A stretch of 64,000 bases of DNA from Cellvibrio sp. (GTDB taxonomy: Bacteria > Pseudomonadota > Gammaproteobacteria > Pseudomonadales > Cellvibrionaceae), in NCBI GenBank assembly GCA_016712405.1, contig JADJRD010000003.1, positions 486,501 through 550,500 of the forward strand. Reading direction: 5' to 3'. The translations under genes and the position numbers were made by a program. Positions 26,528 to 36,636 of the stretch are shown piece by piece; positions within the stretch are counted from its first letter, which is position 1, and every line of letters starts with the position of its first letter. The notes below the pieces were generated by a model. It made no database searches. It was given only the letters and a program-made list of their open reading frames with translations, and was not told the DNA's origin.

Positions 26528-26850
26528 TTATTGGTTAGTCTTTTTTAAATCATTGAGTATCCACTCTAATTGATTGTCTTTCCCTTCTTTAAATTCATTC
26601 CATTCAAGCGGCAATTGAATATCCGGTTGCACGCCTTGAGCGGGAGATTCCTGAAAACGATAGAGTCGTTTTGAGTGCATAATTTTCCAATTGGAATTGG
26701 GTAATTCAAAGGTGTCGGCATCTTGATAACCGACAGGATTGGAGCCCGTTGGCTCACCAACTAATTTTGCATTTAGAGGTTGATGTGATGTGCTTCCAGT
26801 GTGTTTTGTAGATACTCCAGATCTTCAATCCAGTCTCCGCTGACTTAGAT
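26528..26850 (-). pseudogene. S41 peptidase remnant (internally deleted)
   Basis: On the minus strand, from about 26790 to the stop at 26528, one frame encodes the end of an S41-type peptidase: AKLVGEPTGSNPVGYQDADT, then QGVQPDIQLP and DNQLEWILNDLKK. Immediately upstream, in a second frame, a piece like DWIEDLEYLQNTLEAHHINL resembles an N-terminal part of such a protein. The whole catalytic middle is missing, so this is debris from a deletion. The boundary at 26850 is approximate. It is in a 483-base gap that otherwise holds only promoter-like AT-rich DNA. Confidence 0.55.
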
Positions 26851-26952
26851 CAATTTTTCATGCTTATTTTCATTTTTTTGGGTTTGCCCCTATAAAAAGC
26901 AATAAAATCGATATAAATCAGATACTTGTAAATTATCACTGCATCAAAAAAA

Positions 26953-26987
26953 TATTACATGTAAGTATTGAAATATCACATGTAATA
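26953..26987. promoter_or_regulatory. Inverted repeat, candidate operator of the PspA-flotillin operon
   Basis: TATTACATGT at 26953-26962 pairs perfectly with ACATGTAATA at 26978-26987. The half-site centres are 25 bases apart, and each half contains the palindrome ACATGT. The repeat ends 16 bases before the ATG of the first gene of the nine-gene operon. The first gene product has a basic N-terminus reminiscent of ribbon-helix-helix regulators, so autoregulation is plausible. This is inferred from sequence symmetry only. Confidence 0.55.
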
Positions 26988-27003
26988 AATTAATGTTCGC
27001 CAT

Positions 27004-27633
27004 ATGCAGAAAAAATCATCAGCACATTACCAGCGTGAGTACCGAAACCGATTGCGTGAGCAGGGGTTGGTCAAAAAAGAGGTGTGGATTCTCCCCGAGA
27101 ATGCGCGCCGCCTGGCTTTGTTGGAAATGGAGTTAAGGGTTTCTGCTAAACAGCGTGTTTCTGAACTGTCTTTATCAGCCAAAGGAGAAGATCGAATGAG
27201 TGACATTGTTAATCGTTGGACCACACAGAGTCTTCACGATGCATTGGCAAAAGCGGATTTGTTTGTATCGGGTCGCGCTGAGCTTGAGTTGATTGACGGG
27301 GTTGAACCAGTGGTGCATGTGGTGATGAATGAATACGGTGATTTGCCATTGTTTTTAACTGTATCTGGCGAACAAATTTTGGTTGAGGCCATGTTGTGGT
27401 CTGCAACTGATGTGAAAGATGTGGTTGCGTTTAATGAAACCGTGTTGCGTACACACAAATATTTTCCTCTGTCCAATATCAGTTTGGACAGAATCGATGG
27501 TGATGATTGTTATCAAATGTATGGTGCTTTGAGTTCGGCTTCCAGTGTGCAGGATGTGGTGTTTGAAATTGAAATTCTGGCATCCAATGTGATTCAAGCG
27601 ACTCAGGCGTACAGCGAATTTTTAATTAACTAA
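27004..27633 (+). CDS. YjfI-like protein (DUF2170)
   Basis: A 209-residue cytosolic protein of the YjfI type, found next to pspA homologues. Residues 1-45 are basic (HYQREYRNRLREQGLVKKEV) and resemble the start of MazE-like/ribbon-helix-helix proteins, suggesting DNA binding. Residues about 65-209 form the DUF2170 part (SLHDALAKADLFVSGRAELE, LFLTVSGEQILVEAMLW). It is the first gene of the nine-gene operon, preceded by the inverted repeat at 26953-26987. It probably acts as a regulator or adaptor for the PspA protein; this is inferred from context. Confidence 0.72.
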   Translation: MQKKSSAHYQREYRNRLREQGLVKKEVWILPENARRLALLEMELRVSAKQRVSELSLSAKGEDRMSDIVNRWTTQSLHDALAKADLFVSGRAELELIDGVEPVVHVVMNEYGDLPLFLTVSGEQILVEAMLWSATDVKDVVAFNETVLRTHKYFPLSNISLDRIDGDDCYQMYGALSSASSVQDVVFEIEILASNVIQATQAYSEFLIN

Positions 27634-27650
27634 TGGTGAGGTAAATTACT

Positions 27651-28370
27651 ATGAATATCTGGGCGAAAATGATCACGGCTTTGCGTGGTGGTGTAAACGA
27701 AGCCGGTGAAGCCATTGTAGACAGTCAAGCCTTGCGTATCCTGGATCAGGAAGTGCGTGATGCCTCTGAAGAATTGAAGCGATCAAAAGACAGTCTCGCT
27801 GAAATTATGGCGCGTCAAAAATTGGCAGAAGAAAAATCCAATCAGTTGCAGAAATCTATTTCTGAACATGAAGCTTATGTGGTCAAAGCGCTGGAAAAAG
27901 CAGATGAGAAATTGGCGATGGATGTTGCTGAAAGAATAGCCGAGCTTGAAAATAGTTTGGCAATGGAAAAAGAGTCTGCGACTAACTATGCGCAAAGTGT
28001 TGAAAAATTGCGAACTGCTATCACTTTGGCAGAAAAAAATCTGAAGCGTTTAAAGCAACAAGTTGATACGATTAAGGCGACAGAGCAAGTGCAAAAAGCA
28101 CAATCGGCTGTTGCTGAAAGACATAGCGGCTCCAATTCCAAAATGAGTACTGCTATGGAATCTCTTGAGCGCATTAAAGAGCGTCAAGCCTTGAAAGATG
28201 CGCAAATAAAAGCGGCGGGTGAAATGGCGGCGGCCACCAGTGATGATTCATTGCGATCAAAATTGGAAGCAGCTGGCATTGCAACTTCCGGGGCATCAGC
28301 CAATGCGGTATTGGAAAGAATTAAAAAGAGCCAGCAAGCGTCGATAGACTCTGGTTCAATCAATGGTTAG
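27651..28370 (+). CDS. PspA/IM30-family protein (YjfJ-like)
   Basis: A 239-residue PspA/Vipp1 (IM30) family protein of the ESCRT-III superfamily, which coats and stabilises damaged inner membranes. The N-terminus (NIWAKMITALRGGVNEAGEA) has the amphipathic helix and the family's early motif, followed by long coiled coils with heptad-like EELKRSKDSL and EKLRTAITLAEKN. A short helical tail ends the protein. No membrane segment is present. It lies 17 bases after the YjfI-like gene. It is closer to YjfJ than to the stress-induced PspA by context. Confidence 0.85.
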   Translation: MNIWAKMITALRGGVNEAGEAIVDSQALRILDQEVRDASEELKRSKDSLAEIMARQKLAEEKSNQLQKSISEHEAYVVKALEKADEKLAMDVAERIAELENSLAMEKESATNYAQSVEKLRTAITLAEKNLKRLKQQVDTIKATEQVQKAQSAVAERHSGSNSKMSTAMESLERIKERQALKDAQIKAAGEMAAATSDDSLRSKLEAAGIATSGASANAVLERIKKSQQASIDSGSING

Positions 28371-28433
28371 TATTTGGTTTCAAATGCTGTTGGAGTGCAA
28401 TTATTTTTAAATGAAAAATAAGGACGATAGTCT

Positions 28434-29108
28434 ATGAGCAATTTATTGTTGATGATCTCCAGTTTTCCAACAGCAGTATTTACTTTTGTTTTAGGTATAG
28501 CTGTTCTCTATTGGATATTTGCTCTATTTGGTTTTGTTGAAATAGATGCATTGGATGTTGATGTTCCCGAGCTTGATGGGCAAATGAGTCTAAATGCCCA
28601 GGGCGAACACACATTTGCAGAAATGTTTTCCGGTCTGTTAATGAAATTGGGTCTTAACGGTGTGCCGCTGACCATAGTCATTAGTTTTATTGCATTGGCA
28701 GGCTGGATGATCAGTTATTACATCAGTCTTTTTTCAGTGACATTATTTGGTCATGGATGGATACGATATATAACCGGTATCCCCATTTTTTTTGCATCCT
28801 TGTATGCGGCGGTGTTAATAACCGCACAGGTTATCAAACCTTTGCGTAAGTTTTTTGCTAAAGCGGAACAACAAATTCAAAAAGTAATATTGGGTCAAAC
28901 TGCTGTGGTTCGTTCGTCGCGAGTGGATCAGGATTTTGGCGAAGCATTCCTTGATGATGGTGGTGCCGGGCTTATTTTGAAAGTTAGGGCAATCGGTGGA
29001 GCACAGTTTCATCACGGCGATAAAGTTGTTTTGCTTGAATACGATGCTAATAAAAATAGCTACAGAGTTATCTCCGAAGAAGAATTTTTGGGCAAAGAGA
29101 TAAACTAG
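28434..29108 (+). CDS. YqiJ-like membrane protein with OB-fold tail
   Basis: A 224-residue inner-membrane protein. Hydrophobic segments lie at about 10-38, 76-108 and 110-130, and a soluble C-terminal domain of about 80 residues (ILGQTAVVRSSRVDQDFGEA, then HHGDKVVLLEYDANKNSY) resembles the NfeD/YqiJ OB-fold. YqiJ and NfeD proteins are encoded next to flotillins and are thought to work with them. The flotillin gene follows 74 bases downstream. The function of the pair in bacteria is membrane microdomain organisation, known only in outline. Confidence 0.8.
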   Translation: MSNLLLMISSFPTAVFTFVLGIAVLYWIFALFGFVEIDALDVDVPELDGQMSLNAQGEHTFAEMFSGLLMKLGLNGVPLTIVISFIALAGWMISYYISLFSVTLFGHGWIRYITGIPIFFASLYAAVLITAQVIKPLRKFFAKAEQQIQKVILGQTAVVRSSRVDQDFGEAFLDDGGAGLILKVRAIGGAQFHHGDKVVLLEYDANKNSYRVISEEEFLGKEIN

Positions 29109-29182
29109 ATTTTTGATATTAAACAGTAAAAGCTATAAAAATTTTCAATCATTTTGTGTGGGTTTAAAACTAAGGAGTTTAT

Positions 29183-31170
29183 ATGAGTCTCGATGCATTC
29201 ACAGATAGCATGTTGTTTTGGGGAATTTTAATTGTATTTCTGTTTTTTCTTGGGCTGGCCGCTCTATTTAAGGCTTTCTATTACAAGGTGGCTCAAGGCA
29301 CAGCATTAATTGTGAATGATATGAGCTCGACGCCAAAGGTGCATTTCACCGGCGCTTTGGTGTACCCCATTATCCATAAAAAGAATTAATGAGTATTTCA
29401 TTAATTACTATGGAAGTGGATCGTCGTGGGCGCGATGGGTTGATTTGTAAAGATAATTTGCGAGCCGACATCACAGTTGCATTTTACTTGCGTGTTAACG
29501 AAACGCCACAAGACGTATTGCGTGTGGCCAAGGCAATTGGCGCTGAGCGAGCATCTGATAAAGATGCAGTTGATCAATTGTTTGCAGCGAAATTCTCTGA
29601 AGCCTTAAAAACTGTAGGTAAGCAAATTGATTTTGTTCAGTTATTTGAAAACCGTTTGGAGTTTCGTGAAAAAATCATCCAGGTAATTGGAGATGACCTT
29701 AATGGTTATGTGCTAGAAGATGTGGCGATTGACTATATTGAGCAAACGCCAAAAGCATCACTCGATCCCAATAATATTTTAGATGCTGAGGGTATTCGCA
29801 AAATTACCGAGTTAACTGCAGCACAAAACATTCGCACCAATATGTACGAACGTGATGAAGAGTTGGCGATCAAGAAAAAGAATGTCGAAACCACTGAAGC
29901 TATGTTGGCGCTTGAAAGACAACAAGCCGATGCCGAAGCACGTCAAAAACGTGAGATAGCGACTATTCAAGCGCGCGAACAAGCGGAAACCAAAAAGGTT
30001 CAGGAAGAAGAGCGCCGCAAATATGAGCAAACTGCCATTCAAGTTGCTCAGGATCTCTCGGTTCAAACTGAAAACCAAAAACGCGAAATTGAAGTGGCTG
30101 AACAAAATCGCTTGCGTGCAGTAGCCATTGAACAGGAAAAAGTTACACGTGCTCGTGACTTGGAAATTGTTTCACGCAAACGTGAAGTGGAATTGCAATC
30201 CATTGAAGCTGAAAAAGCGATTGAAATTCAGAAGAAAGAAATCGCCAATGTGATTCGTGAGCGTGTAGTGGTCGATAAAACCGTTGCAATCGAAGAGGAG
30301 CGCATTAAAGAAGTGCGTGAAGTTTCTGAAGCCGATCGTGCAAAACAAGTACAGGTATTGGCTGCAGAAGCTACCGCTGAAGAAATAAAAGTAAAACAAG
30401 TGAAAGCCGCAGAAGCAGAAGAAATTTCGGCTAAACATAAAGCCGGTGAAATCATGACTATGGCGCAAGCAAAACTGGAAGCTTCTGCAAAAGAAGCCGA
30501 AGCCATGAAAAAGATGGCGGAAGGTATTCAAGCAGAGCGCGCAGCACCTGGCTTGGCTGATGCAAAAGTGCAAGAAGCCAAAGCAGTTGCTGTTGAAAAA
30601 GAAGGTGTTGCGGAAGCTGCAGTTATTCGTGCAAAAGGCACAGCACAAGCGGATGCCGGTAAAGCAGAAGCAGAAGTGATTACGGCTAAAGGTTCAGCCG
30701 AAGCGCAAGTTATTTCATTAAAAGGTGCTTCAGAAGCAACAGCGAAAAAAGATGTTGGATTCGCCGGTGCGGAAGTCACTAAAGAACAATTTAAAGCAGA
30801 AGCGGCAGGTTTAACCGAGAAATTCGAAGCCATGAATTTGATGAGTGATAAGGCGCGTGAACATGAAGAGTTCCGTATGAGTCTTGAAACTGCATTCAAA
30901 GAAGCTTTGGCAAGCATTGAAGCTGGTAAAGAAATTGCGAAAGAAAATGCCGATATTTTGGCAATCGCATTGCAGAAAGCTCATATCGATATTGTGGGTG
31001 GCGAAGCGCAATTCTTTGACAATTTTGCAAAATCTTTATCCATCGGAAAAGCCATTGATGGTCTTGCCAGCAAGAGCGGCGTTATTCAAGCAGTGTTGGA
31101 TCGCTTCGTGAATAAACCCTCTGCAACTGACAAAAAAGATAAAGCGGTAGATGCTGAGGTTGTTGGTTAA
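29183..31170 (+). CDS. Flotillin-family protein (YqiK-like; one apparent frameshift)
   Basis: A flotillin/band-7 membrane scaffold of about 662 residues when the frame is restored. An N-terminal membrane helix (ILIVFLFFLGLAALF) is followed by an SPFH domain (FTGALVYPIIHKK, then MEVDRRGRDGLICKDNLRAD) and a very long Ala/Glu/Lys coiled coil rich in AEA repeats typical of flotillins. The frame breaks at an A-run (29378-29382). One extra A gives HKKELMSISLITMEV, matching YqiK proteins. This is most likely a sequencing error. A strong AAGGAG precedes ATG 29183. Context: next to the YqiJ-like gene and pspA. Confidence 0.88.
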
Positions 31171-31193
31171 TTAATTTGATCACCTTCAGCCTC

Positions 31194-31268
31194 CATTGTG
31201 GGGCGGGTCAAGACCCGCGTGTTCTTGGGAAAATCTCAACAACTCGGGTCTCGACCCGCCCTACAATG
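31194..31268. repeat. Palindromic repeat inside the PspA-flotillin operon
   Basis: Inverted arms CATTGTGGGGCGGGTC and GACCCGCCCTACAATG bound a 75-base element, with inner GGGTC/GACCC repeats. It lies between the flotillin and the giant ATPase genes. An RNA hairpin here could tune expression of the downstream genes. It looks like a dispersed repeat that landed in the operon. Confidence 0.7.
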
Positions 31269-31309
31269 GGGTGATTTCTCTCAGACATTTTCATGAGAAG
31301 GATAAATGC

Positions 31310-34300
31310 ATGTCGCAAACAAATAACACCAACGCATCAGCCGAAAATGTCGTCGATCAAGCCGTCGCTGAAGGTGGTGCTTACGAAATTATTCGCAAGC
31401 GCTTGTTGGATCAAGGAAATTTACTGACGCAAAAGGTGCGTGAGTTGAATGAGGCGCGTTTGGCGGAATTTGGAAGTTCTGCCATGGCAGTGACTGCGCG
31501 TGTTCGTGTTCGGACTGAAAATAATTGTATTGCACGTGACATAGTGCAAGTCGGCGATTATTTATTGTTTGGCTACAACGTCTTTATTGGTTTGAAAAAA
31601 GAAACCAAAATTGAAGATGTTTTTTCACTTTTTATTAAAAAAGAAACGGAATCTGGCGTTGAGCTGGAATCCGTTAATCCTGCCGGAACCTTTTTGTCTG
31701 AACAAAGTTTCGTCAACGATTTTGATGAACTATATCGCTATTATAAAAATACTCGTTTGGTCGAACTGACTACTAATAATGGAAAACTTTTGGCAGGTTT
31801 TCAAATCGGTGAACGACTGGACGACTTGCGAGTATTTCGCTGGTCCATATCAGCTGACGGCAAAACAGTAAAATATATTGATAATCGTGGCGAGCGCGAT
31901 ATTGATTTACCTCCGGCGTTTGATTTTGAATGGATTGCGGCAACACGTGAAAATGCTGTTCATGGGCGCCATCCCCATCTCAATATTCTTGATAAAGTAT
32001 TCGTTGAAACCATTGGTGGTGATCTCACCATCAAAATCGAAAATAACACCGAAGATGGTCTCGGAATTTATCGCGAAGAAGTCGAAGACAAAACCCAATC
32101 ACTCGATGATGCCAGCGTATATTACGCGGCTGTTGGCAATTTGATCTTATTAAAAATTCGTCCCTATCGAGAAGATCAGTGGCGGCATCTGATTTTTAAT
32201 GCATTGACTCAACAAGTCATTCGTATTGACAAGATTGGCCAGAGTTGTGTTCAGCTACCCGAAAATCACGGAATTATTTTCCCTGGTGGTTACTATCTCA
32301 ATACTGGCGAATACAAAACCTTTGACGAAGACAATAGTGCATTCCGTTTTAAACGCATGATTCGTTCACCCAATGGTGAAGATGTGCTTTATGTGTTTTA
32401 TGAGCCTGTTGACGGTGTGATTTCGTTGCTTGCTTATAATCTGATTGAGAAAAAATTACAGAACCCCATTTACGGACATGGTTATGCCCATGCTGATAAT
32501 GGCGAAATTGTTATCTTCTCTGCAGAATCAGAGCCCACTCGTGTACATCCCATGCAGATCTGGGTGACTCCCTATGTGAGTGCGGAATTCGCCAGTAAAG
32601 CACCTGCACGGCAAAATTTTTATGGTCGTATTGGCAACAACGAACTGGTGAGAGGTATTTCGGATTTTTATAGCATTACCCGAATTATCAATAATCAATC
32701 AGTATCGGTTCGACTTTATGAAGAGTTAAGTCAATCAGCCAAAAAGGTATTCGATAATTACTACTGGCTAAATGAAAAAGATGTTCAAAGTATTGCACAA
32801 CTGCTCAAGGATATTACGTCTACAGCAGAATTGGTGATAGATGAGTTTGAAAAAGTGGAATCGATTCGTCAGCAGTCTGCAAAAGCTATGCTGGACGCAG
32901 AGCGGGAACAAGAAACGATTTTGCAATCATTGCGGCCGGAAAATTGGGAGTCTGCTGAAGAATATGTAGACGCCTTGGGGCGCGTACGCAAACAACGTGG
33001 TTATTTGGCGACCATAAAGGATTATCGCTACATTGATCAGGCACGAATCGCCGAGCTGGATCAACAACTGGTCGATGCCAACAATACACTCAGCCAGCAA
33101 ACTGTCGAATTTCTTGCGAATGAAAAATCATTAACACCTTATCTCACCAAGCTGGATGATTTGAATATTCAGGTTGATAAAGCCGAAACCAATGCCGCTA
33201 TATCCCCGATTATTGAAGTGATTGAAAAAACTGCTACAGGTTTGGATTTGCTTTCGGAATTGATGGGCACTTTGAAGGTTGATGATGCAACTCTGCGTAC
33301 GCGAATTGTTGATGCCATCTCGGAAGTCTATGCCAAACTCAATCAAAGCCGCGCTAACGCCAAACACAAGCAAAAGAATTTTGGTTCAGCGGAAGCTATT
33401 GCTCAATTCGGTGCGCAATTTAAATTATTTTCGCAAAGCATTGCCCATGCTTTGGGTTTATCCACCACACCTGAAAAATGTGATGAACAACTTTCAAAAT
33501 CTCTGGTAAGACTGGAAGAACTTGAAGGTCAATTCAGTGAGTATGATCAGTTTCTTGCCGACATAATGAGCAAGCGTGAAGAAATATATGAAAGCTTTCA
33601 GGACCACAAACAGCGCTTGCTGGATGAGCGTCAAAAAAAGGCACAATCAATCACGGATGCAGCTGCTAGAATTTTATCCAGCATTGAAAAGCGGTCTCTT
33701 GGTATCAACTCGCCTGAAGAACTGAATACCTATTTTGCGTCGGATGCGTTGGTGCTGAAAATCAATGATTTAATCGAACAATTAAAGCAATTGGATAATG
33801 CTGTTAAAGCAGATGATCTTGATGCTCGTTTTAAAGCAATTAAAGGTCAGGCATTGCGTGCTCTGCGTGATAAGAGTGACATTTTTGAAGAGGGCGGAAA
33901 TGTCATCAAGCTGGGTAAACATAAATTTAGTGTGAATACCCAGGAGTTGGATTTAACGATCATTCCCCGCGAAGGCGAATTAAATTTTCATCTGACGGGA
34001 ACGGACTATTACGCCGCCGTCAATAATGCCGAGCTCCTGGCGTTGAAAGATTTTTGGTCGATGAGCGTTGAATCTGAAACTGAAAAAGTTTATCGAGCAG
34101 AATATTTGGTTGCATTAATTCTCGATGCGGCAGATAAAAATACGCAGGGTTTATCGCAATCGACCTTGCATCAGGCTTTGTTGAATGATGACGGGCTCCT
34201 GAAGTTGGTTCGTGATTTTAGTGCACCGCGATATAAAGAAGCTTATCAGAAGGGTATTCATGATCAGGATGCGCAACTCATTTTAAAATCGTTGGTTCCT

Positions 34301-36610
34301 GCAATTGACGCTGCTGATTTGCTTCGCTTTGATCCCATGTCGCGCGGTCTCGCCCAGGTGTTTTGGGCTAACCTGAAAGAGTTTGCAATTAAATCCAAAT
34401 CACAGGGCTCTTCTCTGTCATTTGAAACCTGGAAGGATCGTGCTGTATCAGCCAAGCATATGCATCGTCTATTTTCCAGTTTGGAAGCGACTGAAATTTT
34501 AGTTGAAGAAGTTGAAGAAACCTTTATTGAATTTATTCAGCGCCATCCAATTTCAGCCTCACCTTTGGATATACGTCGTGCATCAGAATATCTGGTTGAA
34601 GAGCTGGCGCGTGAACAAGTTGAATTTATTACCAGTAAATACGCTTTGCATTTGGTGGAAACGTTAAAAACGTCGTTAGATGATGCTACCTGGCGACATT
34701 ATCAAGACGTTGCCAATAAAATGCAGGGTTGGCCTGCCGAACGTTGGGATTTAACCTCGGCTTGGTTACAAGCCTTGGTTAAAGATAAAAATCTTCCTGA
34801 ATTGCAACACTATATTCCAGAAGCTGTGGCTCTATTAAAAACCGATCAGCGATTGGATCGTCGTTTTACTGAAGTGGAATTGGAATTGGAAGTTAATGGA
34901 TTGATGGGTGAGCATCCCAGTATACAAAATCGATCATTGAAATTTTCGGTGGATTCTTTTGTGCAGCGTTTGGCCCAACATCGCTATGAAGTGGTGCCGC
35001 AATATCAACGTTATTTACAATTACGTCAGCAAATCATTGATCAAGAGCGTCAGTCATTGCGACTCGGTGAATTTAAAGCAAAACCCTTGAGTTCATTTGT
35101 GCGTAACCGTTTAATTAATGAATCTTATTTGCCGATTATTGGTGATAATTTAGCAAAACAAATGGGATCATTGGGGGCTACCAAACGTACAGATTTAATG
35201 GGTATGTTGATGATGATTTCGCCACCGGGTTACGGAAAAACGACATTAATGGAATATGTGGCAAATCGATTGGGATTGATTTTTATGAAAATCAATTGCC
35301 CATCGCTGAGTCATGAAGTCTTATCACTTGATCCGGAAAAAGCACCTAATGCAACAGCTAAACAAGAGCTAATCAAATTGAATCTGGCGCTGGAAATGGG
35401 TAACAACGTGATGCTGTATCTGGATGATATTCAGCACACTAACTCGGAATTTCTGCAAAAATTTATTTCACTGTGTGATGGCACCCGTCGCATTGAAGGT
35501 GTGTGGCAAGGCAAAACCAAAACCTATGATATGCGCGGTAGAAAATTCTGTGTGTGTATGGCGGGTAACCCTTACACTGAATCAGGGGAAGCTTTTAAAG
35601 TGCCGGATATGTTGGCTAACCGGGCAGATATTTATAACCTTGGCGATATTCTGGGTGGCATGGAAGAACAATTCGCCATGAGTTATATCGAAAATGCGTT
35701 GACTTCCAATTCGGTGTTGGCACCTTTGGCGCTGCGCGATATGCATGATGTGTATAAATTTATTGCTATGGCAAAAGGTGAAGAAGTCGCAACAACGGAT
35801 TTAAGTCATTCATATTCCGGTGCAGAGGTGAATGAGATTGTTGGAGTGTTGAAAAAATTATTTACCATTCAAAATATCATTCTAAAAATTAATCAACAAT
35901 ATATTGCCTCCGCTGCACAGGATGACAAGTATCGCGTCGAACCCTCATTCAAATTGCAAGGCAGTTATCGCAATATGAATAAGATGACAGAAAAAGTGTC
36001 TGCGGTGATGAATGATGCAGAGTTAATGCAGATGATTGCCGATCACTATTTGGGTGAAGCGCAAATGCTGACTACGGGTGCGGAAAGTAATTTGCTCAAG
36101 CTTTCTGAATTGCGCGGCAATATGACAGATGAACAAAAATCACGCTGGGAGCAGATCAAAAAAGATTTTCTGCGTAATAAAGCTATGGGAGGAGATTCAG
36201 CGGACACTGGCGCAAAAGTGGTGGTACAACTGGCTGATATGGCTGAAGGTTTGAATAAGTTGGTTTCGACCGCAGAAAAATCAGCCGAGAAAATTGCAGA
36301 AAAATCAATAGATAAACCTGCTGAAATTAAAGCATCTGCAGACATGACTGCTTTGACTAAGCAATTGGCAACATTGCAAAGTCCTAAAGTTGAGGTGATC
36401 AATAAACCGGTTGAAGGTTTGGATAAAGTTTTATTGGTGATTGCTGATACGCTGGAACACGCCATTATGCCTTTGGTAAGAAATATGGATAAAAAACTGG
36501 ATATAGATTTGCGTAATCATGAAAAAATTCTCGAGGTATCCAAACAGATCAAAACGTTGCAGCAGGAACTGGCAGGCAACAAAAAGCCTAAGTCTCCTCC
36601 AGTGGCCTAA
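31310..36610 (+). CDS. Giant AAA ATPase ('DNA repair ATPase'/DUF3686-type)
   Basis: A 1766-residue protein. The N-terminal about 600 residues match the DUF3686-type 'DNA repair ATPase' module (RRLLDQ/RVRVRTENNC, GYYLNTGEYK, a beta-rich region). The middle is coiled coil and helical. The AAA core lies near residues 1295-1560, with Walker A SPPGYGKTTL at about 1304-1313, Walker B MLYLDD at about 1368-1373, and sensor-like FCVCMAGNPYTESG. The tail carries a Lys/Glu-rich stretch. The start is ATG 31310, with an AGAAGGA Shine-Dalgarno; the frame continues 38 codons upstream, but those come from the repeat. Substrate unknown; context argues for membrane protein remodelling. Confidence 0.82.
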   Translation: MSQTNNTNASAENVVDQAVAEGGAYEIIRKRLLDQGNLLTQKVRELNEARLAEFGSSAMAVTARVRVRTENNCIARDIVQVGDYLLFGYNVFIGLKKETKIEDVFSLFIKKETESGVELESVNPAGTFLSEQSFVNDFDELYRYYKNTRLVELTTNNGKLLAGFQIGERLDDLRVFRWSISADGKTVKYIDNRGERDIDLPPAFDFEWIAATRENAVHGRHPHLNILDKVFVETIGGDLTIKIENNTEDGLGIYREEVEDKTQSLDDASVYYAAVGNLILLKIRPYREDQWRHLIFNALTQQVIRIDKIGQSCVQLPENHGIIFPGGYYLNTGEYKTFDEDNSAFRFKRMIRSPNGEDVLYVFYEPVDGVISLLAYNLIEKKLQNPIYGHGYAHADNGEIVIFSAESEPTRVHPMQIWVTPYVSAEFASKAPARQNFYGRIGNNELVRGISDFYSITRIINNQSVSVRLYEELSQSAKKVFDNYYWLNEKDVQSIAQLLKDITSTAELVIDEFEKVESIRQQSAKAMLDAEREQETILQSLRPENWESAEEYVDALGRVRKQRGYLATIKDYRYIDQARIAELDQQLVDANNTLSQQTVEFLANEKSLTPYLTKLDDLNIQVDKAETNAAISPIIEVIEKTATGLDLLSELMGTLKVDDATLRTRIVDAISEVYAKLNQSRANAKHKQKNFGSAEAIAQFGAQFKLFSQSIAHALGLSTTPEKCDEQLSKSLVRLEELEGQFSEYDQFLADIMSKREEIYESFQDHKQRLLDERQKKAQSITDAAARILSSIEKRSLGINSPEELNTYFASDALVLKINDLIEQLKQLDNAVKADDLDARFKAIKGQALRALRDKSDIFEEGGNVIKLGKHKFSVNTQELDLTIIPREGELNFHLTGTDYYAAVNNAELLALKDFWSMSVESETEKVYRAEYLVALILDAADKNTQGLSQSTLHQALLNDDGLLKLVRDFSAPRYKEAYQKGIHDQDAQLILKSLVPAIDAADLLRFDPMSRGLAQVFWANLKEFAIKSKSQGSSLSFETWKDRAVSAKHMHRLFSSLEATEILVEEVEETFIEFIQRHPISASPLDIRRASEYLVEELAREQVEFITSKYALHLVETLKTSLDDATWRHYQDVANKMQGWPAERWDLTSAWLQALVKDKNLPELQHYIPEAVALLKTDQRLDRRFTEVELELEVNGLMGEHPSIQNRSLKFSVDSFVQRLAQHRYEVVPQYQRYLQLRQQIIDQERQSLRLGEFKAKPLSSFVRNRLINESYLPIIGDNLAKQMGSLGATKRTDLMGMLMMISPPGYGKTTLMEYVANRLGLIFMKINCPSLSHEVLSLDPEKAPNATAKQELIKLNLALEMGNNVMLYLDDIQHTNSEFLQKFISLCDGTRRIEGVWQGKTKTYDMRGRKFCVCMAGNPYTESGEAFKVPDMLANRADIYNLGDILGGMEEQFAMSYIENALTSNSVLAPLALRDMHDVYKFIAMAKGEEVATTDLSHSYSGAEVNEIVGVLKKLFTIQNIILKINQQYIASAAQDDKYRVEPSFKLQGSYRNMNKMTEKVSAVMNDAELMQMIADHYLGEAQMLTTGAESNLLKLSELRGNMTDEQKSRWEQIKKDFLRNKAMGGDSADTGAKVVVQLADMAEGLNKLVSTAEKSAEKIAEKSIDKPAEIKASADMTALTKQLATLQSPKVEVINKPVEGLDKVLLVIADTLEHAIMPLVRNMDKKLDIDLRNHEKILEVSKQIKTLQQELAGNKKPKSPPVA

Positions 36611-36636
36611 TTGATTAGTCGATCGGATATCAAGAG

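Noticed and set aside
29812..30917. Long minus-strand open frames across the flotillin gene
   Set aside because: They mirror the Ala/Glu/Lys coiled-coil repeats of the flotillin and have low-complexity Phe/Cys- or Ala/Ser-rich translations and no ribosome-binding site.
31196..31309. Longer N-terminus of the giant ATPase from the GTG at 31196
   Set aside because: The extra 38 codons come from a palindromic repeat, and a good ribosome-binding site precedes ATG 31310.
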